Positions 8,992 through 18,330 of a stretch of DNA of 64,000 nt are shown piece by piece (within the stretch, counting starts at the first letter, position 1; every line of letters starts with the position of its first letter). The notes under the pieces were generated by a model. The model was not told where the DNA came from, searched no databases, and was given only the letters and a program-made list of their open reading frames with translations. The translations under genes and the position numbers were made by a program. This DNA comes from Haloarcula limicola. Its GTDB lineage: Archaea > Halobacteriota > Halobacteria > Halobacteriales > Haloarculaceae. The DNA is taken from positions 186,001 through 250,000 of the forward strand of contig NZ_WRXM01000003.1 of assembly GCF_010119205.1 (NCBI RefSeq). Reading direction: 5' to 3'.

Positions 8992-9002
8992 GATATATCA
9001 AT
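8992..9002 (-). promoter_or_regulatory. TATA box for UspA gene 8971
   Basis: Minus-strand attgatatatc is centred 26 bases before GTG 8971; this decides the start codon. Confidence 0.55.
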
Positions 9003-9127
9003 ATTCACATTTCGAACGGCGGTATTGGCTGTAAAGCACGTAGCTCGATACGTGAGGTCGCCTACTTGGACGAGGGCCGTACTCCCGTGGCTGATCGTCG
9101 CCGTTCCCGTCGGGCTATCGTTACCGG

Positions 9128-10372
9128 TCAGTCGTTGGAGGGCGTCTTACTCAGCGTCGAGTCGGCGGTGGATCGAGTCAGGAACCAGGCCGCGACGATG
9201 ACGCCTGCGACGGCGAGTTGCGCGTACCCGACGATCCGAAGCATCCCCACGCGCCCGAACGCGTCGACGAGCGGCATCGGGGCGAACGGCGAGAGCGCGA
9301 ACCCGCCGTAAGTCATCATCGTGATGCCGCTCAGGGCGCGGCCCCGGACCTCCTCCTGAACGATCGATGCGACCCAGTCGTTCACTGTGGGCATGACGAT
9401 GCCGAATCCCATCGCACCGGCGACGACGACGCCGGCGATCACGAGCGCGGGAGCGCTCGCGGTCGTGAACAGGATGAAGCCGGCCCCTCCAACGGCGAAG
9501 GCGCTCGCTATCACCGTAACGTGCCGTACGTGTTGTTTGATGCGACCGTACAGCGTAGCGACGACGACGCCGGCGACCATCACGCCCGAGATTATCAGTC
9601 CGATCTGTGAACCGCCCACGCCGAGGGAACCCTGGAGGTAGTACGGGACCTCTATCATCACGAGGTTGGTCGACATCATTCCCAGAAGCACCAATAGGTA
9701 GATGCCGGCCACCAGCTTTGCGGGTGCCTCCCGGACGATCTTGGCAGCCGCCTCGAGTCGACCTAGTTCGTCGTCTGCTGCGGACTCCTTCACATCGGGT
9801 TCCGGCAGGAACCGAAGAATCGGTGGGACGAACAAGAGCGCTCCGGCGAAGACGAGAAAGATGTACCGCCACCCGAAGCTGGCCGCGATATAGCCTCCGA
9901 GAGTGGCTGCGACGGCACCGCCACCGGCCTGCACCGCGCCGTAGTACCCCATGACCGACTCGCGGCGATTACCCGAGTAGTAGTCTGCGATGAGTGTCGG
10001 CACCGTGACCATCAGCGCACCGACGGCTATGCCGTCGAGAATACGCGTCGCGAGAATCAGGTAGATCGAGTCGAGGAAGAACGCGACGCTCGTCCCGACC
10101 CCGTAGATAATCACCGCGGCGATCAGAATGGGCTTACGCGCGTATTTATCGAGCAGATACCCGGTGAGCGGTGCGACGACGATGACGACCCACGCGGAGG
10201 TCGTGCTGACCAGTTGCGCCAGCGTCACCGAGTTCGGCAGATGCGAGAACGTCTCCTGGATCGCCGGAATGGTCGGGTTGATCAGCGCCCCGGAGAACGA
10301 CGGAATGACGCCGATCAGCACCAGCGTGACGAGCACCGACCAGTGGAACGACTTCGAGTGGTCTCCGGACAT
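9128..10372 (-). CDS. MFS transporter (12 TM)
   Basis: Integral membrane transporter of 414 aa with the alternating hydrophobic pattern of the major facilitator superfamily. The conserved loop 2-3 motif appears as GYLLDKYARKPILI, and a central charged loop (about residues 190-215) separates the two six-helix halves. The closest general type is the DHA1/drug-proton antiporter or sugar-acid permease group. It is divergent from uxuA with a 340-base shared upstream region, so it may carry uronates or related acids, but this is context inference. Start is ATG 10372; GTG 10378 is also in frame. Confidence 0.82.
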   Translation of the reverse strand: MSGDHSKSFHWSVLVTLVLIGVIPSFSGALINPTIPAIQETFSHLPNSVTLAQLVSTTSAWVVIVVAPLTGYLLDKYARKPILIAAVIIYGVGTSVAFFLDSIYLILATRILDGIAVGALMVTVPTLIADYYSGNRRESVMGYYGAVQAGGGAVAATLGGYIAASFGWRYIFLVFAGALLFVPPILRFLPEPDVKESAADDELGRLEAAAKIVREAPAKLVAGIYLLVLLGMMSTNLVMIEVPYYLQGSLGVGGSQIGLIISGVMVAGVVVATLYGRIKQHVRHVTVIASAFAVGGAGFILFTTASAPALVIAGVVVAGAMGFGIVMPTVNDWVASIVQEEVRGRALSGITMMTYGGFALSPFAPMPLVDAFGRVGMLRIVGYAQLAVAGVIVAAWFLTRSTADSTLSKTPSND

Positions 10373-10680
10373 GCTCACTCACCGGATTTCCTTCTGTTTC
10401 GCGGGCAGTGCATAGTCCTCAGTGTGGTCCCTGAGAGATGCCGTGGCATACAGTCATATATCACTACAACCATTATAAATATCTTTCCATGGCAGTCTCG
10501 GGCAGTCCGAGCTGCGGAGGAGCTCGACGTGGGTGCGTCCGACTCGGGATCGTGCCCGGTGGGCGCGAGGCGAGCGTGGACCGCTCCTGCCGAAGGCATA
10601 TCCACATCCACAGCGGCTGTCTCGAGCTGTTGCGAGCGGCAGCGCGGGCAGTCAGGCCCGTAACGGCCCCGAAACGATAA

Positions 10681-10689
10681 TGTATATAC
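10681..10689 (+). promoter_or_regulatory. TATA box of uxuA
   Basis: The sequence tgtatatac is centred 28 bases before ATG 10713, giving a leaderless mRNA and fixing the start, although the frame is open to 10533. Confidence 0.6.
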
Positions 10690-10701
10690 GCTTCCGGAAG
10701 C
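10690..10701. promoter_or_regulatory. Perfect 12-bp palindrome, candidate operator of uxuA
   Basis: GCTTCCGGAAGC is perfectly self-complementary. It sits directly between the TATA box and the expected transcription start, where a bound repressor would block initiation. The IclR protein encoded at 21619 is a possible ligand. The motif was not seen in the other uronate promoters. Confidence 0.35.
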
Positions 10702-10712
10702 ATCGACTTCGT

Positions 10713-11672
10713 ATGGTTCGACCAGCCTTAGTGCTCCCTCCGGAGCCCGACGAGCGGTGGCAACTGGCCAAGCAGATGGGCGTCACCGACGCCGTGATCC
10801 ATCCCCTGGAGATCGGCGACGACAAGAGCACGTGGACCTACGACGAACTCCGCGGACTCAGGAACTGGCTCGAAGACGCCGGGCTGAACTTCACCGTGCT
10901 AGAAGGCAGCGTCCCGCTGACCGATCGCGTCCGCCTCGGGCTCGACGGACGGGACGAGGACATCGAGGAGTTCAAACAGTTCCTCCGGGACTGCGGCGCT
11001 CTCGGCATCTCCGTCGTCTGTTACGACTGGATGGCCGGCGTCCGCTGGGCTCGGACCGCGGCCCACGTCGAGTCCCGCGGCGGGTCCTACGTGACCGGCT
11101 ACGACGACGAGAAGATGCGGGGTGGACCGACCGTCCCGGCCTCCGAGCGGAGCCGCGAGGAGATCTTCGAGGCGCTGGCGTACTTCCTCGAGGAGGTCGT
11201 TCCCGTGGCCGAGGAGGCGGGCGTCAAACTCGGACTCCACCCGGACGACCCGCCCCGCGAGTCCGTCCGCGACGTCCCCCGCGTCGCCAATAGCGTCGAG
11301 AACTACGAGCGAATCTTAGACGTCGTCGACAGCGAACACAACGGCGTCACCTTCTGTCAGGGCAACTTTGCTGCGATGGAAGCAGATGTCCCGGACGCGA
11401 TCCGGAACTTCGGCGAGCGGATCAACTTCGTCCACTTCCGAGACGTCGAGGGCGACGCTGACCAGTTCGTCGAGACCTGGCACGACGACGGTCCGACGGA
11501 TATGCACGCGGCGATGGCAGCCTACGAGGACGCCGTCGACAGTGATGTCCCCATGCGCCCCGACCACGTCCCGACGATGGCCGGCGAGGACAACTCCAAT
11601 CCCGGCTATCACACGAAGGGGCGACTGTTCGCTATCGGGTACATGCGCGGTCTGCTGGACTCGGTCGAATGA
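10713..11672 (+). CDS. uxuA: D-mannonate dehydratase (UxuA family)
   Basis: TIM-barrel dehydratase converting D-mannonate to 2-keto-3-deoxy-D-gluconate, the third step of the isomerase route of glucuronate degradation. At 319 aa it is shorter than the bacterial enzyme (about 350-395 aa). The family's metal and catalytic motifs are visible: H176 in GLHPDDPP, C215 in TFCQGN, H241 in VHFRDVEG, and D284-H285 in MRPDH. The start follows from the TATA box. UxaC and an SDR mannonate-oxidoreductase candidate are encoded 7-10 kb away on the other strand, completing the route. A divergent paralogue lies at 25029. The cofactor is probably Fe2+ or Mn2+, as known for the family. Confidence 0.85.
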   Translation: MVRPALVLPPEPDERWQLAKQMGVTDAVIHPLEIGDDKSTWTYDELRGLRNWLEDAGLNFTVLEGSVPLTDRVRLGLDGRDEDIEEFKQFLRDCGALGISVVCYDWMAGVRWARTAAHVESRGGSYVTGYDDEKMRGGPTVPASERSREEIFEALAYFLEEVVPVAEEAGVKLGLHPDDPPRESVRDVPRVANSVENYERILDVVDSEHNGVTFCQGNFAAMEADVPDAIRNFGERINFVHFRDVEGDADQFVETWHDDGPTDMHAAMAAYEDAVDSDVPMRPDHVPTMAGEDNSNPGYHTKGRLFAIGYMRGLLDSVE

Positions 11673-11774
11673 GAGAATAGCCGTCGCGCGGTCGACGACA
11701 GCCGCCCCGACCGAACGCTCTGCCGTCGATAACCGGTGTTTCTGGAATACGTCCTGTTGTCCCCTACAGCGTCC

Positions 11775-13562
11775 TCACTGCCGCGGATTCGAGGTGTAGA
11801 AGTCCCGAAGGACGTGGAACGACTTCTTCTTGCGCCCGTGCTGGTCGACGACGCCCTTCCGGTTGTATCCCCGCTGGTACTCGTTCTGACGCATCGGTGC
11901 CCGGAAGTCGAAGAGGATCCACGGGGACATACCGGCGACCTGCTCGTTTGCCGCGGCCGCTTCCGTCTGACCGCGATAGATCGCAGCCTGGTACTCCTCG
12001 GTCCAGCGGTCGTCTTCGGTCCCGTGGTTGCCCCACTTGGCCCCGCCGCCGGTCTCGGAGATGACGACCGGCGTCCCGTCGGGGTCGTCCTGGAAGTGCT
12101 GCATGTCGTCGGAATCGCCGTAGTACCAGCCGAAGTACTCGTTGATACCGACCACGTCGAGGTCGTCCTCCAGCGGGTCTCGGACGACGATCCCGTCGTC
12201 GGTCTCGTCGGCGAAACACGCCGCGGTCACGAGCCGCGTGTCGTCGAGACTCCGAACGTACTCGGCCATCTCGGGGAGCACCTCGTTTCGAGTCTCGTCG
12301 TTGTGGTCGGTCTCGTTCGCGATCGACCAGAGCGCGACCGACGCGCGGTTCCAGTCGCGCTGGATTAACTCGCGGAGCTGCTGCCGGTACAGCTCCTGTA
12401 CGTCCTCGTCGCCGAAGTTGACGTCCCAGTACGCGGGGACCTCCTCCCAGAGGAGGATGCCTTCCTCGTCCGCCGTCCGGGCCATCTCTTCGGTGTGGGG
12501 ATAATGCGCCAGCCGTGCGAAGTTACAGCTCAGTTCGTTGATCCACTGGAAGCGCGTCTGGACGTCTTCGGTGTCTAACGCGCGCCCCTTCCCGGCGACC
12601 TCCTCGTGCAGTGCGATGCCGCGGAGCCAGATCTCCTCGCCGTTGACGAGAATATCGCTTCCCCGTACCTCCACTTCCCGGAACCCGACGCGGTCGGTGA
12701 CCGCGTCGGTGCCGTACGCGAGTTCGATCTCGTACAGACGCGGGTCGTCGGGACTCCACAGCGTCAGGTCGTCGCGGTCGAACGAGAGCTCCGCGCTGAG
12801 CCGTCCGTCGCTGTCGGACGTGAGCGATTCGTCGACGCCGAGCTCCGGGAGCGTAACGGACGCCTCAGCGTCCGCGTCGGGGCCGTCGAGCCAAGCGTCG
12901 ACTCGGACGTCGACCGAGTCGTCGCCGACGGTGGTCTCGACCTTGAAGTTCCGCAGGTACGTCTCCGGGACCGAAACGAGGTCGACGGACCGATTGACGC
13001 CACCGAAGTTGTACCAGTCGGTGCTCTCGTTCGGAATACCGTCCTCGTAGCGCTCGTTGTCCATCCGGAGAACGATCACGTTCTCGCCGTCCCGGAGTTC
13101 GTCGGAGACCTCGAAGCTGAACGGCGTGTACCCGCCCTCGTGTTCCCCGAGACGCTCGCCGTTGAGCCAGACCTCGGCCTTGTAGTTGACCGCGCCGAAG
13201 CGGAGGAACGTGCGGTCCCGTTCGTCGATCGCTTCGCGGTCGAACGTCCGAGCGAACCACACCCAACCCTCGAAGTGACGGAACTCGGGTATCTCCTCGC
13301 CCCAACTCGACGGGACAGCCACCGAATAGCCATCGTAGATATTGAAGTCGGTGATGTCGTCGGTGCCCGACGCGCTGGGTTCGTAGATCGACTCGAAGCT
13401 CAGTGCCGGCTGTCCCTCGTCGTCCGGGAGGGCCGCACTGTCGCCGTCTTCGTCGTCGACGAAGTCGTCGAAGTAATCCCGGAACATCTCGTACTGATCG
13501 GGGATCGCCTGCCATTCGCCGTCGAGCGAGTAGCTGTCTCGCGGGTACGTTAACAGTTGCAT
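11775..13562 (-). CDS. Glycoside hydrolase family 2, beta-glucuronidase-like
   Basis: Cytoplasmic exo-glycosidase of 595 aa with GH2 architecture: sugar-binding jelly roll (about 1-190, containing GGVNRSVDL), immunoglobulin-like domain (about 190-290) and TIM barrel. The acid/base Glu is in SIANETDHND (about residue 416) and the nucleophile is in VVISETGGG (about 501). These positions and the NETDHN motif are close to those of UidA-type beta-glucuronidases, although beta-galactosidase activity cannot be excluded. No signal peptide is seen, so the substrate must be imported, presumably by the adjacent ABC transporter. It has its own promoter 145 bases after the ATPase gene. Confidence 0.82.
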   Translation of the reverse strand: MQLLTYPRDSYSLDGEWQAIPDQYEMFRDYFDDFVDDEDGDSAALPDDEGQPALSFESIYEPSASGTDDITDFNIYDGYSVAVPSSWGEEIPEFRHFEGWVWFARTFDREAIDERDRTFLRFGAVNYKAEVWLNGERLGEHEGGYTPFSFEVSDELRDGENVIVLRMDNERYEDGIPNESTDWYNFGGVNRSVDLVSVPETYLRNFKVETTVGDDSVDVRVDAWLDGPDADAEASVTLPELGVDESLTSDSDGRLSAELSFDRDDLTLWSPDDPRLYEIELAYGTDAVTDRVGFREVEVRGSDILVNGEEIWLRGIALHEEVAGKGRALDTEDVQTRFQWINELSCNFARLAHYPHTEEMARTADEEGILLWEEVPAYWDVNFGDEDVQELYRQQLRELIQRDWNRASVALWSIANETDHNDETRNEVLPEMAEYVRSLDDTRLVTAACFADETDDGIVVRDPLEDDLDVVGINEYFGWYYGDSDDMQHFQDDPDGTPVVISETGGGAKWGNHGTEDDRWTEEYQAAIYRGQTEAAAANEQVAGMSPWILFDFRAPMRQNEYQRGYNRKGVVDQHGRKKKSFHVLRDFYTSNPRQ

Positions 13563-13585
13563 CAACTAACGCCAACAACGTAGAC

Positions 13586-13600
13586 GCATAAAAAAGTTTT
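13586..13600 (-). promoter_or_regulatory. TATA box of the GH2 gene
   Basis: Minus-strand aaaacttttttatgc is centred about 30 bases before ATG 13562, so the GH2 gene can be transcribed apart from the transporter operon. Confidence 0.5.
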
Positions 13601-13706
13601 GTGACCGGCCACCAGTCCACGCCGAGACCAACTCGGCGTCCGATCGCTCTCTGCGGATCGAGTGACCAGCGCCGTCGGCAGTAGCTGCTGGACTGTCGGT
13701 CCGTCG

Positions 13707-14882
13707 TCAGTTCGAGGCCCGTTCGACTCGCGGTTCGAGACCGTGAGTGAGGGCGTCGCCCGTCGTAGCGTCGAAGAGGTGGATTTGCGCGCGGTCGAGC
13801 GCGACATCGACTGTCTCTCCGGCTTCGATGTCGATGGTCGGCTCGACAGTCATCAACAGTTGGTCAGTCTGCGTATCGGCAGGCTCTCCCTCGTCGAGAT
13901 CAGCCTCGAAAGCCACGTTCGTTCCTTCGGGACGTAGATAGACGACGAGTTCGTCACCCATCGGTTGGACGACGTCGACCTCCAGCGTAACCACGTCTGT
14001 CGCAGTGGCCGTCGTACGGTGAGCGTCGAGGTAGACATCTTCCGGTCGAATGCCGAGGATCACGTCGTCGCCATCGTCGATGCTGACGGACGGCGGGAGG
14101 TCGACGTCGATTCCGAGCCCGGGAGCGGCGAACGAACCACCGTCTATCCGACCGTCGACGAACCGCATACTGGGAGAGCCAACGAAACCTGCCACGAACA
14201 GGTTGGCCGGTTCGTTGTAGCACCGTAGGGGCGGTGCGAACTGCTGGAGCCGACCGTCGTTGATGATAGCGATGCGGTCCGAGAGAGTCATCGCCTCCTC
14301 CTGGTCGTGGGTGACGTATACCGTCGTGACGCCGAGTTCCTGCTGGAGTCGCTGGAGTTCCGTCCGCATGTGGACCTTCAGCTTCGCGTCCAGATTCGCC
14401 AGCGGTTCGTCCATGAGGAAGACCTCCGGGTCCAGTACGATCGCGCGGCCAATGGCGACCCGCTGTCGCTGTCCGCCCGAAAGCTCATCGGGCATCCGGT
14501 CAAGCATTCCGTTGATCTGGAGGATATCAGCGGCCCGCTCGACTCGTTCGTCGATCTCCGACTCCCGGTAGTTCTTCAGTCGGAGTCCGAAGGTCATGTT
14601 CTCCCGGACGGACATGTGGGGGAACAGCGCGATGTTCTGGAACACCATCGCGATGTTCCGGTCCTTCGGGGGCTTGTTCGTCACGTCCGTCCCGGCGATC
14701 TCGATGAGACCACTGGTCGGTTTGGTCAGTCCGGACACCGTCTCGAGCGTCGTGGACTTCCCACAGCCCGATGGCCCGATGAGCGAGACGAACTCGCCGT
14801 CTTCGATATCTAAGTTCACGTCGTCTACCGCGACGACGTCGCTGTACCGCTTCGTCACACCGTCGAGTTTGAGATGGGTCAT
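13707..14882 (-). CDS. Sugar ABC transporter ATP-binding protein (MalK/UgpC type)
   Basis: ATPase of a CUT1 carbohydrate importer, 391 aa. Walker A is GPSGCGKST (about 36-44), signature LSGGQRQR, Walker B VFLMDEPLANLDAK and the switch HDQEEAM. The last 140 residues form the MalK-type TOBE/regulatory domain. The gene is last of a four-gene transporter set reading binding protein, permease, permease, ATPase, with 34 bases after the preceding permease. MalK-type ATPases can energise several transporters, so this one might also serve the orphan binding protein at 50625. Confidence 0.93.
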   Translation of the reverse strand: MTHLKLDGVTKRYSDVVAVDDVNLDIEDGEFVSLIGPSGCGKSTTLETVSGLTKPTSGLIEIAGTDVTNKPPKDRNIAMVFQNIALFPHMSVRENMTFGLRLKNYRESEIDERVERAADILQINGMLDRMPDELSGGQRQRVAIGRAIVLDPEVFLMDEPLANLDAKLKVHMRTELQRLQQELGVTTVYVTHDQEEAMTLSDRIAIINDGRLQQFAPPLRCYNEPANLFVAGFVGSPSMRFVDGRIDGGSFAAPGLGIDVDLPPSVSIDDGDDVILGIRPEDVYLDAHRTTATATDVVTLEVDVVQPMGDELVVYLRPEGTNVAFEADLDEGEPADTQTDQLLMTVEPTIDIEAGETVDVALDRAQIHLFDATTGDALTHGLEPRVERASN

Positions 14883-14916
14883 GGTTGTTCTACGTCGTTG
14901 GTAATCGTGTAGCGAT

Positions 14917-15825
14917 CTATCCCTTGATAGAGCCCGACGTGAGCCCGCTCACTATCTTCCGCTGTGCGAGTAGGACGATGAGCGCGACGGGCACGACGCC
15001 GATGAGGCTCGCCGCCGCCATCAGGTCGTACCTGACGGAGACCTCGGTCTGGTAACGCAGCAATCCCCAGACGATGGGCGACCAGTTCTGGGGTGACCCG
15101 GTCGTCATCAGCTGGGAGAAGAAGAACTCGTTGTAGGCCGTGATGAACGTGAGGATGCCCGCAGTGACGAATCCCGGCGCGGAGAGCGGCGCGATGATAC
15201 GGTAGAGCGCTCCGATTCGAGTCGTACCGGTGACCCGCGCGGCGTCTTCGAGGCCGTCCGGAATCTGGCTATAGAACGTCGTCAAGAGGAGGATGGCGAA
15301 CGGGAGCGAGAGCGCCGTCAGCGGTAGTCCGACCGCCGCCGGCGAGTTGAACAGGTTCGGACTGCTGACGCCCAGCACGGTCACGTTCCCCGTCAAGAGC
15401 TTGAACAGCCCGACGATGAAGGTCGCACCGGGGAAATACGAGACGGAGATGAGCAAGAGGAACAGCGGCCGCTTCCCGCGAAACTCCATCCGCCCGAACG
15501 TGTAGCCGGCGAGGCTCGCGAACACCAACACGAACGCCGTCACGCCCGTCGCGATGAGGAGACTGTTACGCATGTAGAGGTGGAACGGCACCGCCTGAAA
15601 CGCGCCGATGAACGATGTCGGATCGAAGCCCGCCGGCAGCAGACCGGCCTGCGTCGTGTTGCCGGGCTTTGAGAGTGCGAGCATCACGAGGTAGTAGAAG
15701 GGGAACAGCGAGATGAGCAGGATGAGCAGCGTAGTCCCGTAAAACGTGTACCGGAAGAGCGGACTGGCGTCGTCGTCGAGACCGATCGCGAACAGCCGAT
15801 CCGAGAGCGACGAGTCGGTCGCCAT
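14917..15825 (-). CDS. Sugar ABC transporter permease (MalG type)
   Basis: Six-helix inner-membrane subunit of 302 aa for a CUT1 carbohydrate importer. The cytoplasmic EAA loop that docks with the ATPase is visible as GLEDAARVTGTTRIGALYR followed by PLSAPG. The start lies one base after the stop of the upstream permease, indicating translational coupling. It pairs with 15827-16819 to form the channel. Confidence 0.92.
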   Translation of the reverse strand: MATDSSLSDRLFAIGLDDDASPLFRYTFYGTTLLILLISLFPFYYLVMLALSKPGNTTQAGLLPAGFDPTSFIGAFQAVPFHLYMRNSLLIATGVTAFVLVFASLAGYTFGRMEFRGKRPLFLLLISVSYFPGATFIVGLFKLLTGNVTVLGVSSPNLFNSPAAVGLPLTALSLPFAILLLTTFYSQIPDGLEDAARVTGTTRIGALYRIIAPLSAPGFVTAGILTFITAYNEFFFSQLMTTGSPQNWSPIVWGLLRYQTEVSVRYDLMAAASLIGVVPVALIVLLAQRKIVSGLTSGSIKG

Positions 15826-15826
15826 C

Positions 15827-16819
15827 TCAGATTCCCCCCGCCCGCGACCTGCTGAGGACGACGAGGTAGATCATCGAGACCGAGCCGATCAACAGCGCCG
15901 TGAGGAACGCGAGCGCCGATGCGGTCCCGTAGAGACTCCCGTTGAACGTCCCGACGACGGCACACGTCATCGATGGCATGGTGCTACAGTTCGAGATGGC
16001 GTCGATCTGACCGTAGACGCGCATCGAGCCGATCGAGGTCAGTAGCATCGCGACCATCAGCGTCGGTACCGCTTGCGGAAAGGTGATCATGCGAAACTGC
16101 TGCCACCGAGAGGCCCCGGCGACCTTCGCGACGTCGTAGAGGTGTTCGTCGATGCTCTGGAGCCCCGCGAGGACGATCAGCGCGACGTAGGCCGACCGCT
16201 TCCAGATGGCCGCAAGCGTCACGATTCCGACCGTCGAGGCGCTGTTGCTGAGCGGGCGCGCTCCCACGAGACCGAGGTCGTGGAGAATCTGCGTGCCGAA
16301 CCCGCCGGGGATGAACATGAGATAGAAGATCATTCCCTGGATGACGATGGGGACGGCCCACGGAATCAGTACCGCGGTCCGGACGATAGAGCGCCCACGA
16401 AACGTCTTATTGAGGACCAGTGCCTGCACAAACCCGAGCGCGGTAATCAGTACGACGCTGAGCACGGTGTAGATTATCGTCGTCGGTAGAATGCTCTGGA
16501 ACGGGTTGCTCAGGTCGAAGAACGGACGGATGAGTATCGCCCCTCGCTGTCCGGTCACGATCTCGACGTAGTTCTGCAGGCCGACGAATGCGCCGTGGAA
16601 CTGACTGAAGCTGTCCGCGTACAGCGACGTCTGGAAGGTGTAGAGGATCGGCCACAGCGCGATCGCCGTGAATATCACGAGCGTCGGCGCGAGCACGAGG
16701 TACGCGAACTTGGTCTCAGAGAGGTTCTCGACCCAGTCGTTCACGCGGGCTCCGCTCCGTCGGAGGCTGTTCGGAACCATCGACTCCTGTCGGGTCGCGG
16801 TCCGATTACTGCTGGCCAT
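15827..16819 (-). CDS. Sugar ABC transporter permease (MalF/UgpA type)
   Basis: Membrane subunit of 330 aa with about six to seven hydrophobic segments. The EAA loop appears as LYDVAKVAGASRWQQFR followed by a PQAVPT turn. Its ATG overlaps the end of the binding-protein gene by 14 bases. It forms the heterodimeric channel with the MalG-type subunit. The substrate class is oligosaccharide or glycoside by family; glucuronides are suggested by neighbouring GH2, UxaC and UxuA. Confidence 0.92.
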   Translation of the reverse strand: MASSNRTATRQESMVPNSLRRSGARVNDWVENLSETKFAYLVLAPTLVIFTAIALWPILYTFQTSLYADSFSQFHGAFVGLQNYVEIVTGQRGAILIRPFFDLSNPFQSILPTTIIYTVLSVVLITALGFVQALVLNKTFRGRSIVRTAVLIPWAVPIVIQGMIFYLMFIPGGFGTQILHDLGLVGARPLSNSASTVGIVTLAAIWKRSAYVALIVLAGLQSIDEHLYDVAKVAGASRWQQFRMITFPQAVPTLMVAMLLTSIGSMRVYGQIDAISNCSTMPSMTCAVVGTFNGSLYGTASALAFLTALLIGSVSMIYLVVLSRSRAGGI

Positions 16820-18296
16820 AGCTTTCCTCTATCTGTGCCAACTGTTTTTTAGCGTCGGTCATCCCCGTTTCGGGAGCCTTGCTCTGGGAAACCACGTTGT
16901 GGACCTCCTGTGAGATGACCTTCGACTCCTGGAAGTAGATCGGCGTTACTGGCCGGGGGATCACGTTGTCGGCCATCACGGAGAACGTGTCCATGTACTG
17001 TCCGAATAGAGGATGGTCCGCGACTCCCTTCGTCTGCAGGAGCTTCGGTTTCGGTGGCAGAAAACCGCTCAGCTTGAACCACTTGACGAGGAAGTCGTCC
17101 GTCATGACCGTTCGAAGGACCTCGAGCGCCGCGTCCTGTTTGTTAGAGTTCGGGTTGACCGAGAGGTTGTAACCTGCCAGCGGCGACATCGTCCCGCCGA
17201 TATTCTGGTACTCCGAATCTGTCTCTCGGATTCCGTACGGTTTCGGCATCAGCCCGAGTTTCTCGCTCACCGCGTCGCCGAAATTGCTCTCCGAACTCGC
17301 GAGTTTGGCGAACGCGGGGTTGCCGACCGTGTACGCGAAGGAGTTGCCGTTGAGGAAGGCGTCGAGGTCCTTGGTATAACGCCACCCGAGTACGTCAGAG
17401 GGGACGATCCCGCCGACGAACGAGTCGTCGTCGAGCGAGTGCTGGTCGTCGTGTCCCCACATGAACGTCCTGAGCATCCGGAGCGAATCGAGGACTTGCT
17501 CCTCGTCGATGGTGATCGGTCGATCGCCGACGGGGCCGAACAGGTAATCTTGACCGCCGAAGTACGCGCCGCCCCACTGTGACATAATCGAGTTGAACGT
17601 ACAGCAGGTGACCGTCTGCGACAGTTCGAACGGCATCGTGAGCCCGTACCGGGTGCCCTGCTGTTTCTGGACGGCAGCGGCGATCTGAGAGAACTCTTTC
17701 CAAGACTTTGGTTCCGTGCCCCAGTTCTCGCCGTCAGGGTCGTACCCCGCCTCTTTCGCGAGGTCGCGGCGGTACCACATTCCGCGAACGTCCATGATGA
17801 GCGGGACGCCGAAGACGTCCCCGTTCCGGCCGCGACTCGAGTCGACGCTCTCGGCGTTGAATTCGTTCTCGAGAGTCTGGATGTGCTCATCGGAGAGCGC
17901 CTTACTGAGGTTTAGCAACTGCCCGCGTCGGATGAACGGGATCGACCAACCGACGTCCATCGTCAGGATGTCGGGACTCCCTCGGCCGGCGTTGAGCCAC
18001 TGACGGTACTGCTCTTCCAGCGTTCCAGGCGTCTTAGTGCTAAGTTCGATACTGATGTCCTCGGAGAGCCCAGCCTCGTGCAACGCTGGCTCGAACTGTT
18101 CCACGGCCTGCTTCGGTGTCCGGGAGAGCAAGTTCATCTTCAGCGTCGTCGAACCGTTCGAACCGCCACCGCTCCCGTCGCTCGCGTTCGACCCACTGCT
18201 GCCGTCACCCGAACACCCAGCGAGCGATGCTCCGACGCCTGTCGCACCAACTGCTCTGATGAATCGTCGCCTATGTACGCCGCTATTTTCGGACAT
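16806..18296 (-). CDS. Sugar ABC transporter substrate-binding lipoprotein
   Basis: Extracellular binding protein of 496 aa anchored as a Tat lipoprotein: HRRRFIRA at residues 8-15 and the lipobox SLAGC with Cys28, followed by a Ser/Gly-rich linker. The rest matches the extracellular solute-binding protein family 1 pattern. The start ATG 18296 fits a TATA box centred 29 bases upstream; an in-frame codon 15 bases further up is less likely. First gene of the transporter operon. A paralogue at 50625-52124 shares distinctive blocks such as GGAYFGG and FGPVGDRP, implying related ligands. Confidence 0.92.
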   Translation of the reverse strand: MSENSGVHRRRFIRAVGATGVGASLAGCSGDGSSGSNASDGSGGGSNGSTTLKMNLLSRTPKQAVEQFEPALHEAGLSEDISIELSTKTPGTLEEQYRQWLNAGRGSPDILTMDVGWSIPFIRRGQLLNLSKALSDEHIQTLENEFNAESVDSSRGRNGDVFGVPLIMDVRGMWYRRDLAKEAGYDPDGENWGTEPKSWKEFSQIAAAVQKQQGTRYGLTMPFELSQTVTCCTFNSIMSQWGGAYFGGQDYLFGPVGDRPITIDEEQVLDSLRMLRTFMWGHDDQHSLDDDSFVGGIVPSDVLGWRYTKDLDAFLNGNSFAYTVGNPAFAKLASSESNFGDAVSEKLGLMPKPYGIRETDSEYQNIGGTMSPLAGYNLSVNPNSNKQDAALEVLRTVMTDDFLVKWFKLSGFLPPKPKLLQTKGVADHPLFGQYMDTFSVMADNVIPRPVTPIYFQESKVISQEVHNVVSQSKAPETGMTDAKKQLAQIEESYGQQ

Positions 18297-18318
18297 GCTA
18301 CGGTGGCACATACATAGA

Positions 18319-18330
18319 CTATAATATTAA
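18319..18330 (-). promoter_or_regulatory. TATA box of the first sugar ABC operon
   Basis: Minus-strand ttaatattatag is centred about 29 bases before ATG 18296. Confidence 0.55.

Larger units (their letters stand above)
10373..10712. other. Divergent intergenic region MFS / uxuA
   Basis: Regulatory spacer between two divergent genes. A strong AT-rich element cattataaatatc (10469-10481) reads as a TATA box on both strands. On the minus strand it could serve the MFS gene with a leader of about 75 bases. On the plus strand an ATG follows at 10489 and opens a 63-codon frame that is Arg/Cys-rich and looks non-coding. The uxuA TATA and a perfect 12-bp palindrome lie at the right end. Confidence 0.45.

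Noticed and set aside
12606-13553. Plus-strand frame of 315 codons antisense to GH2
   Set aside because: No recognisable domain; GH2 catalytic motifs prove the minus strand is coding.
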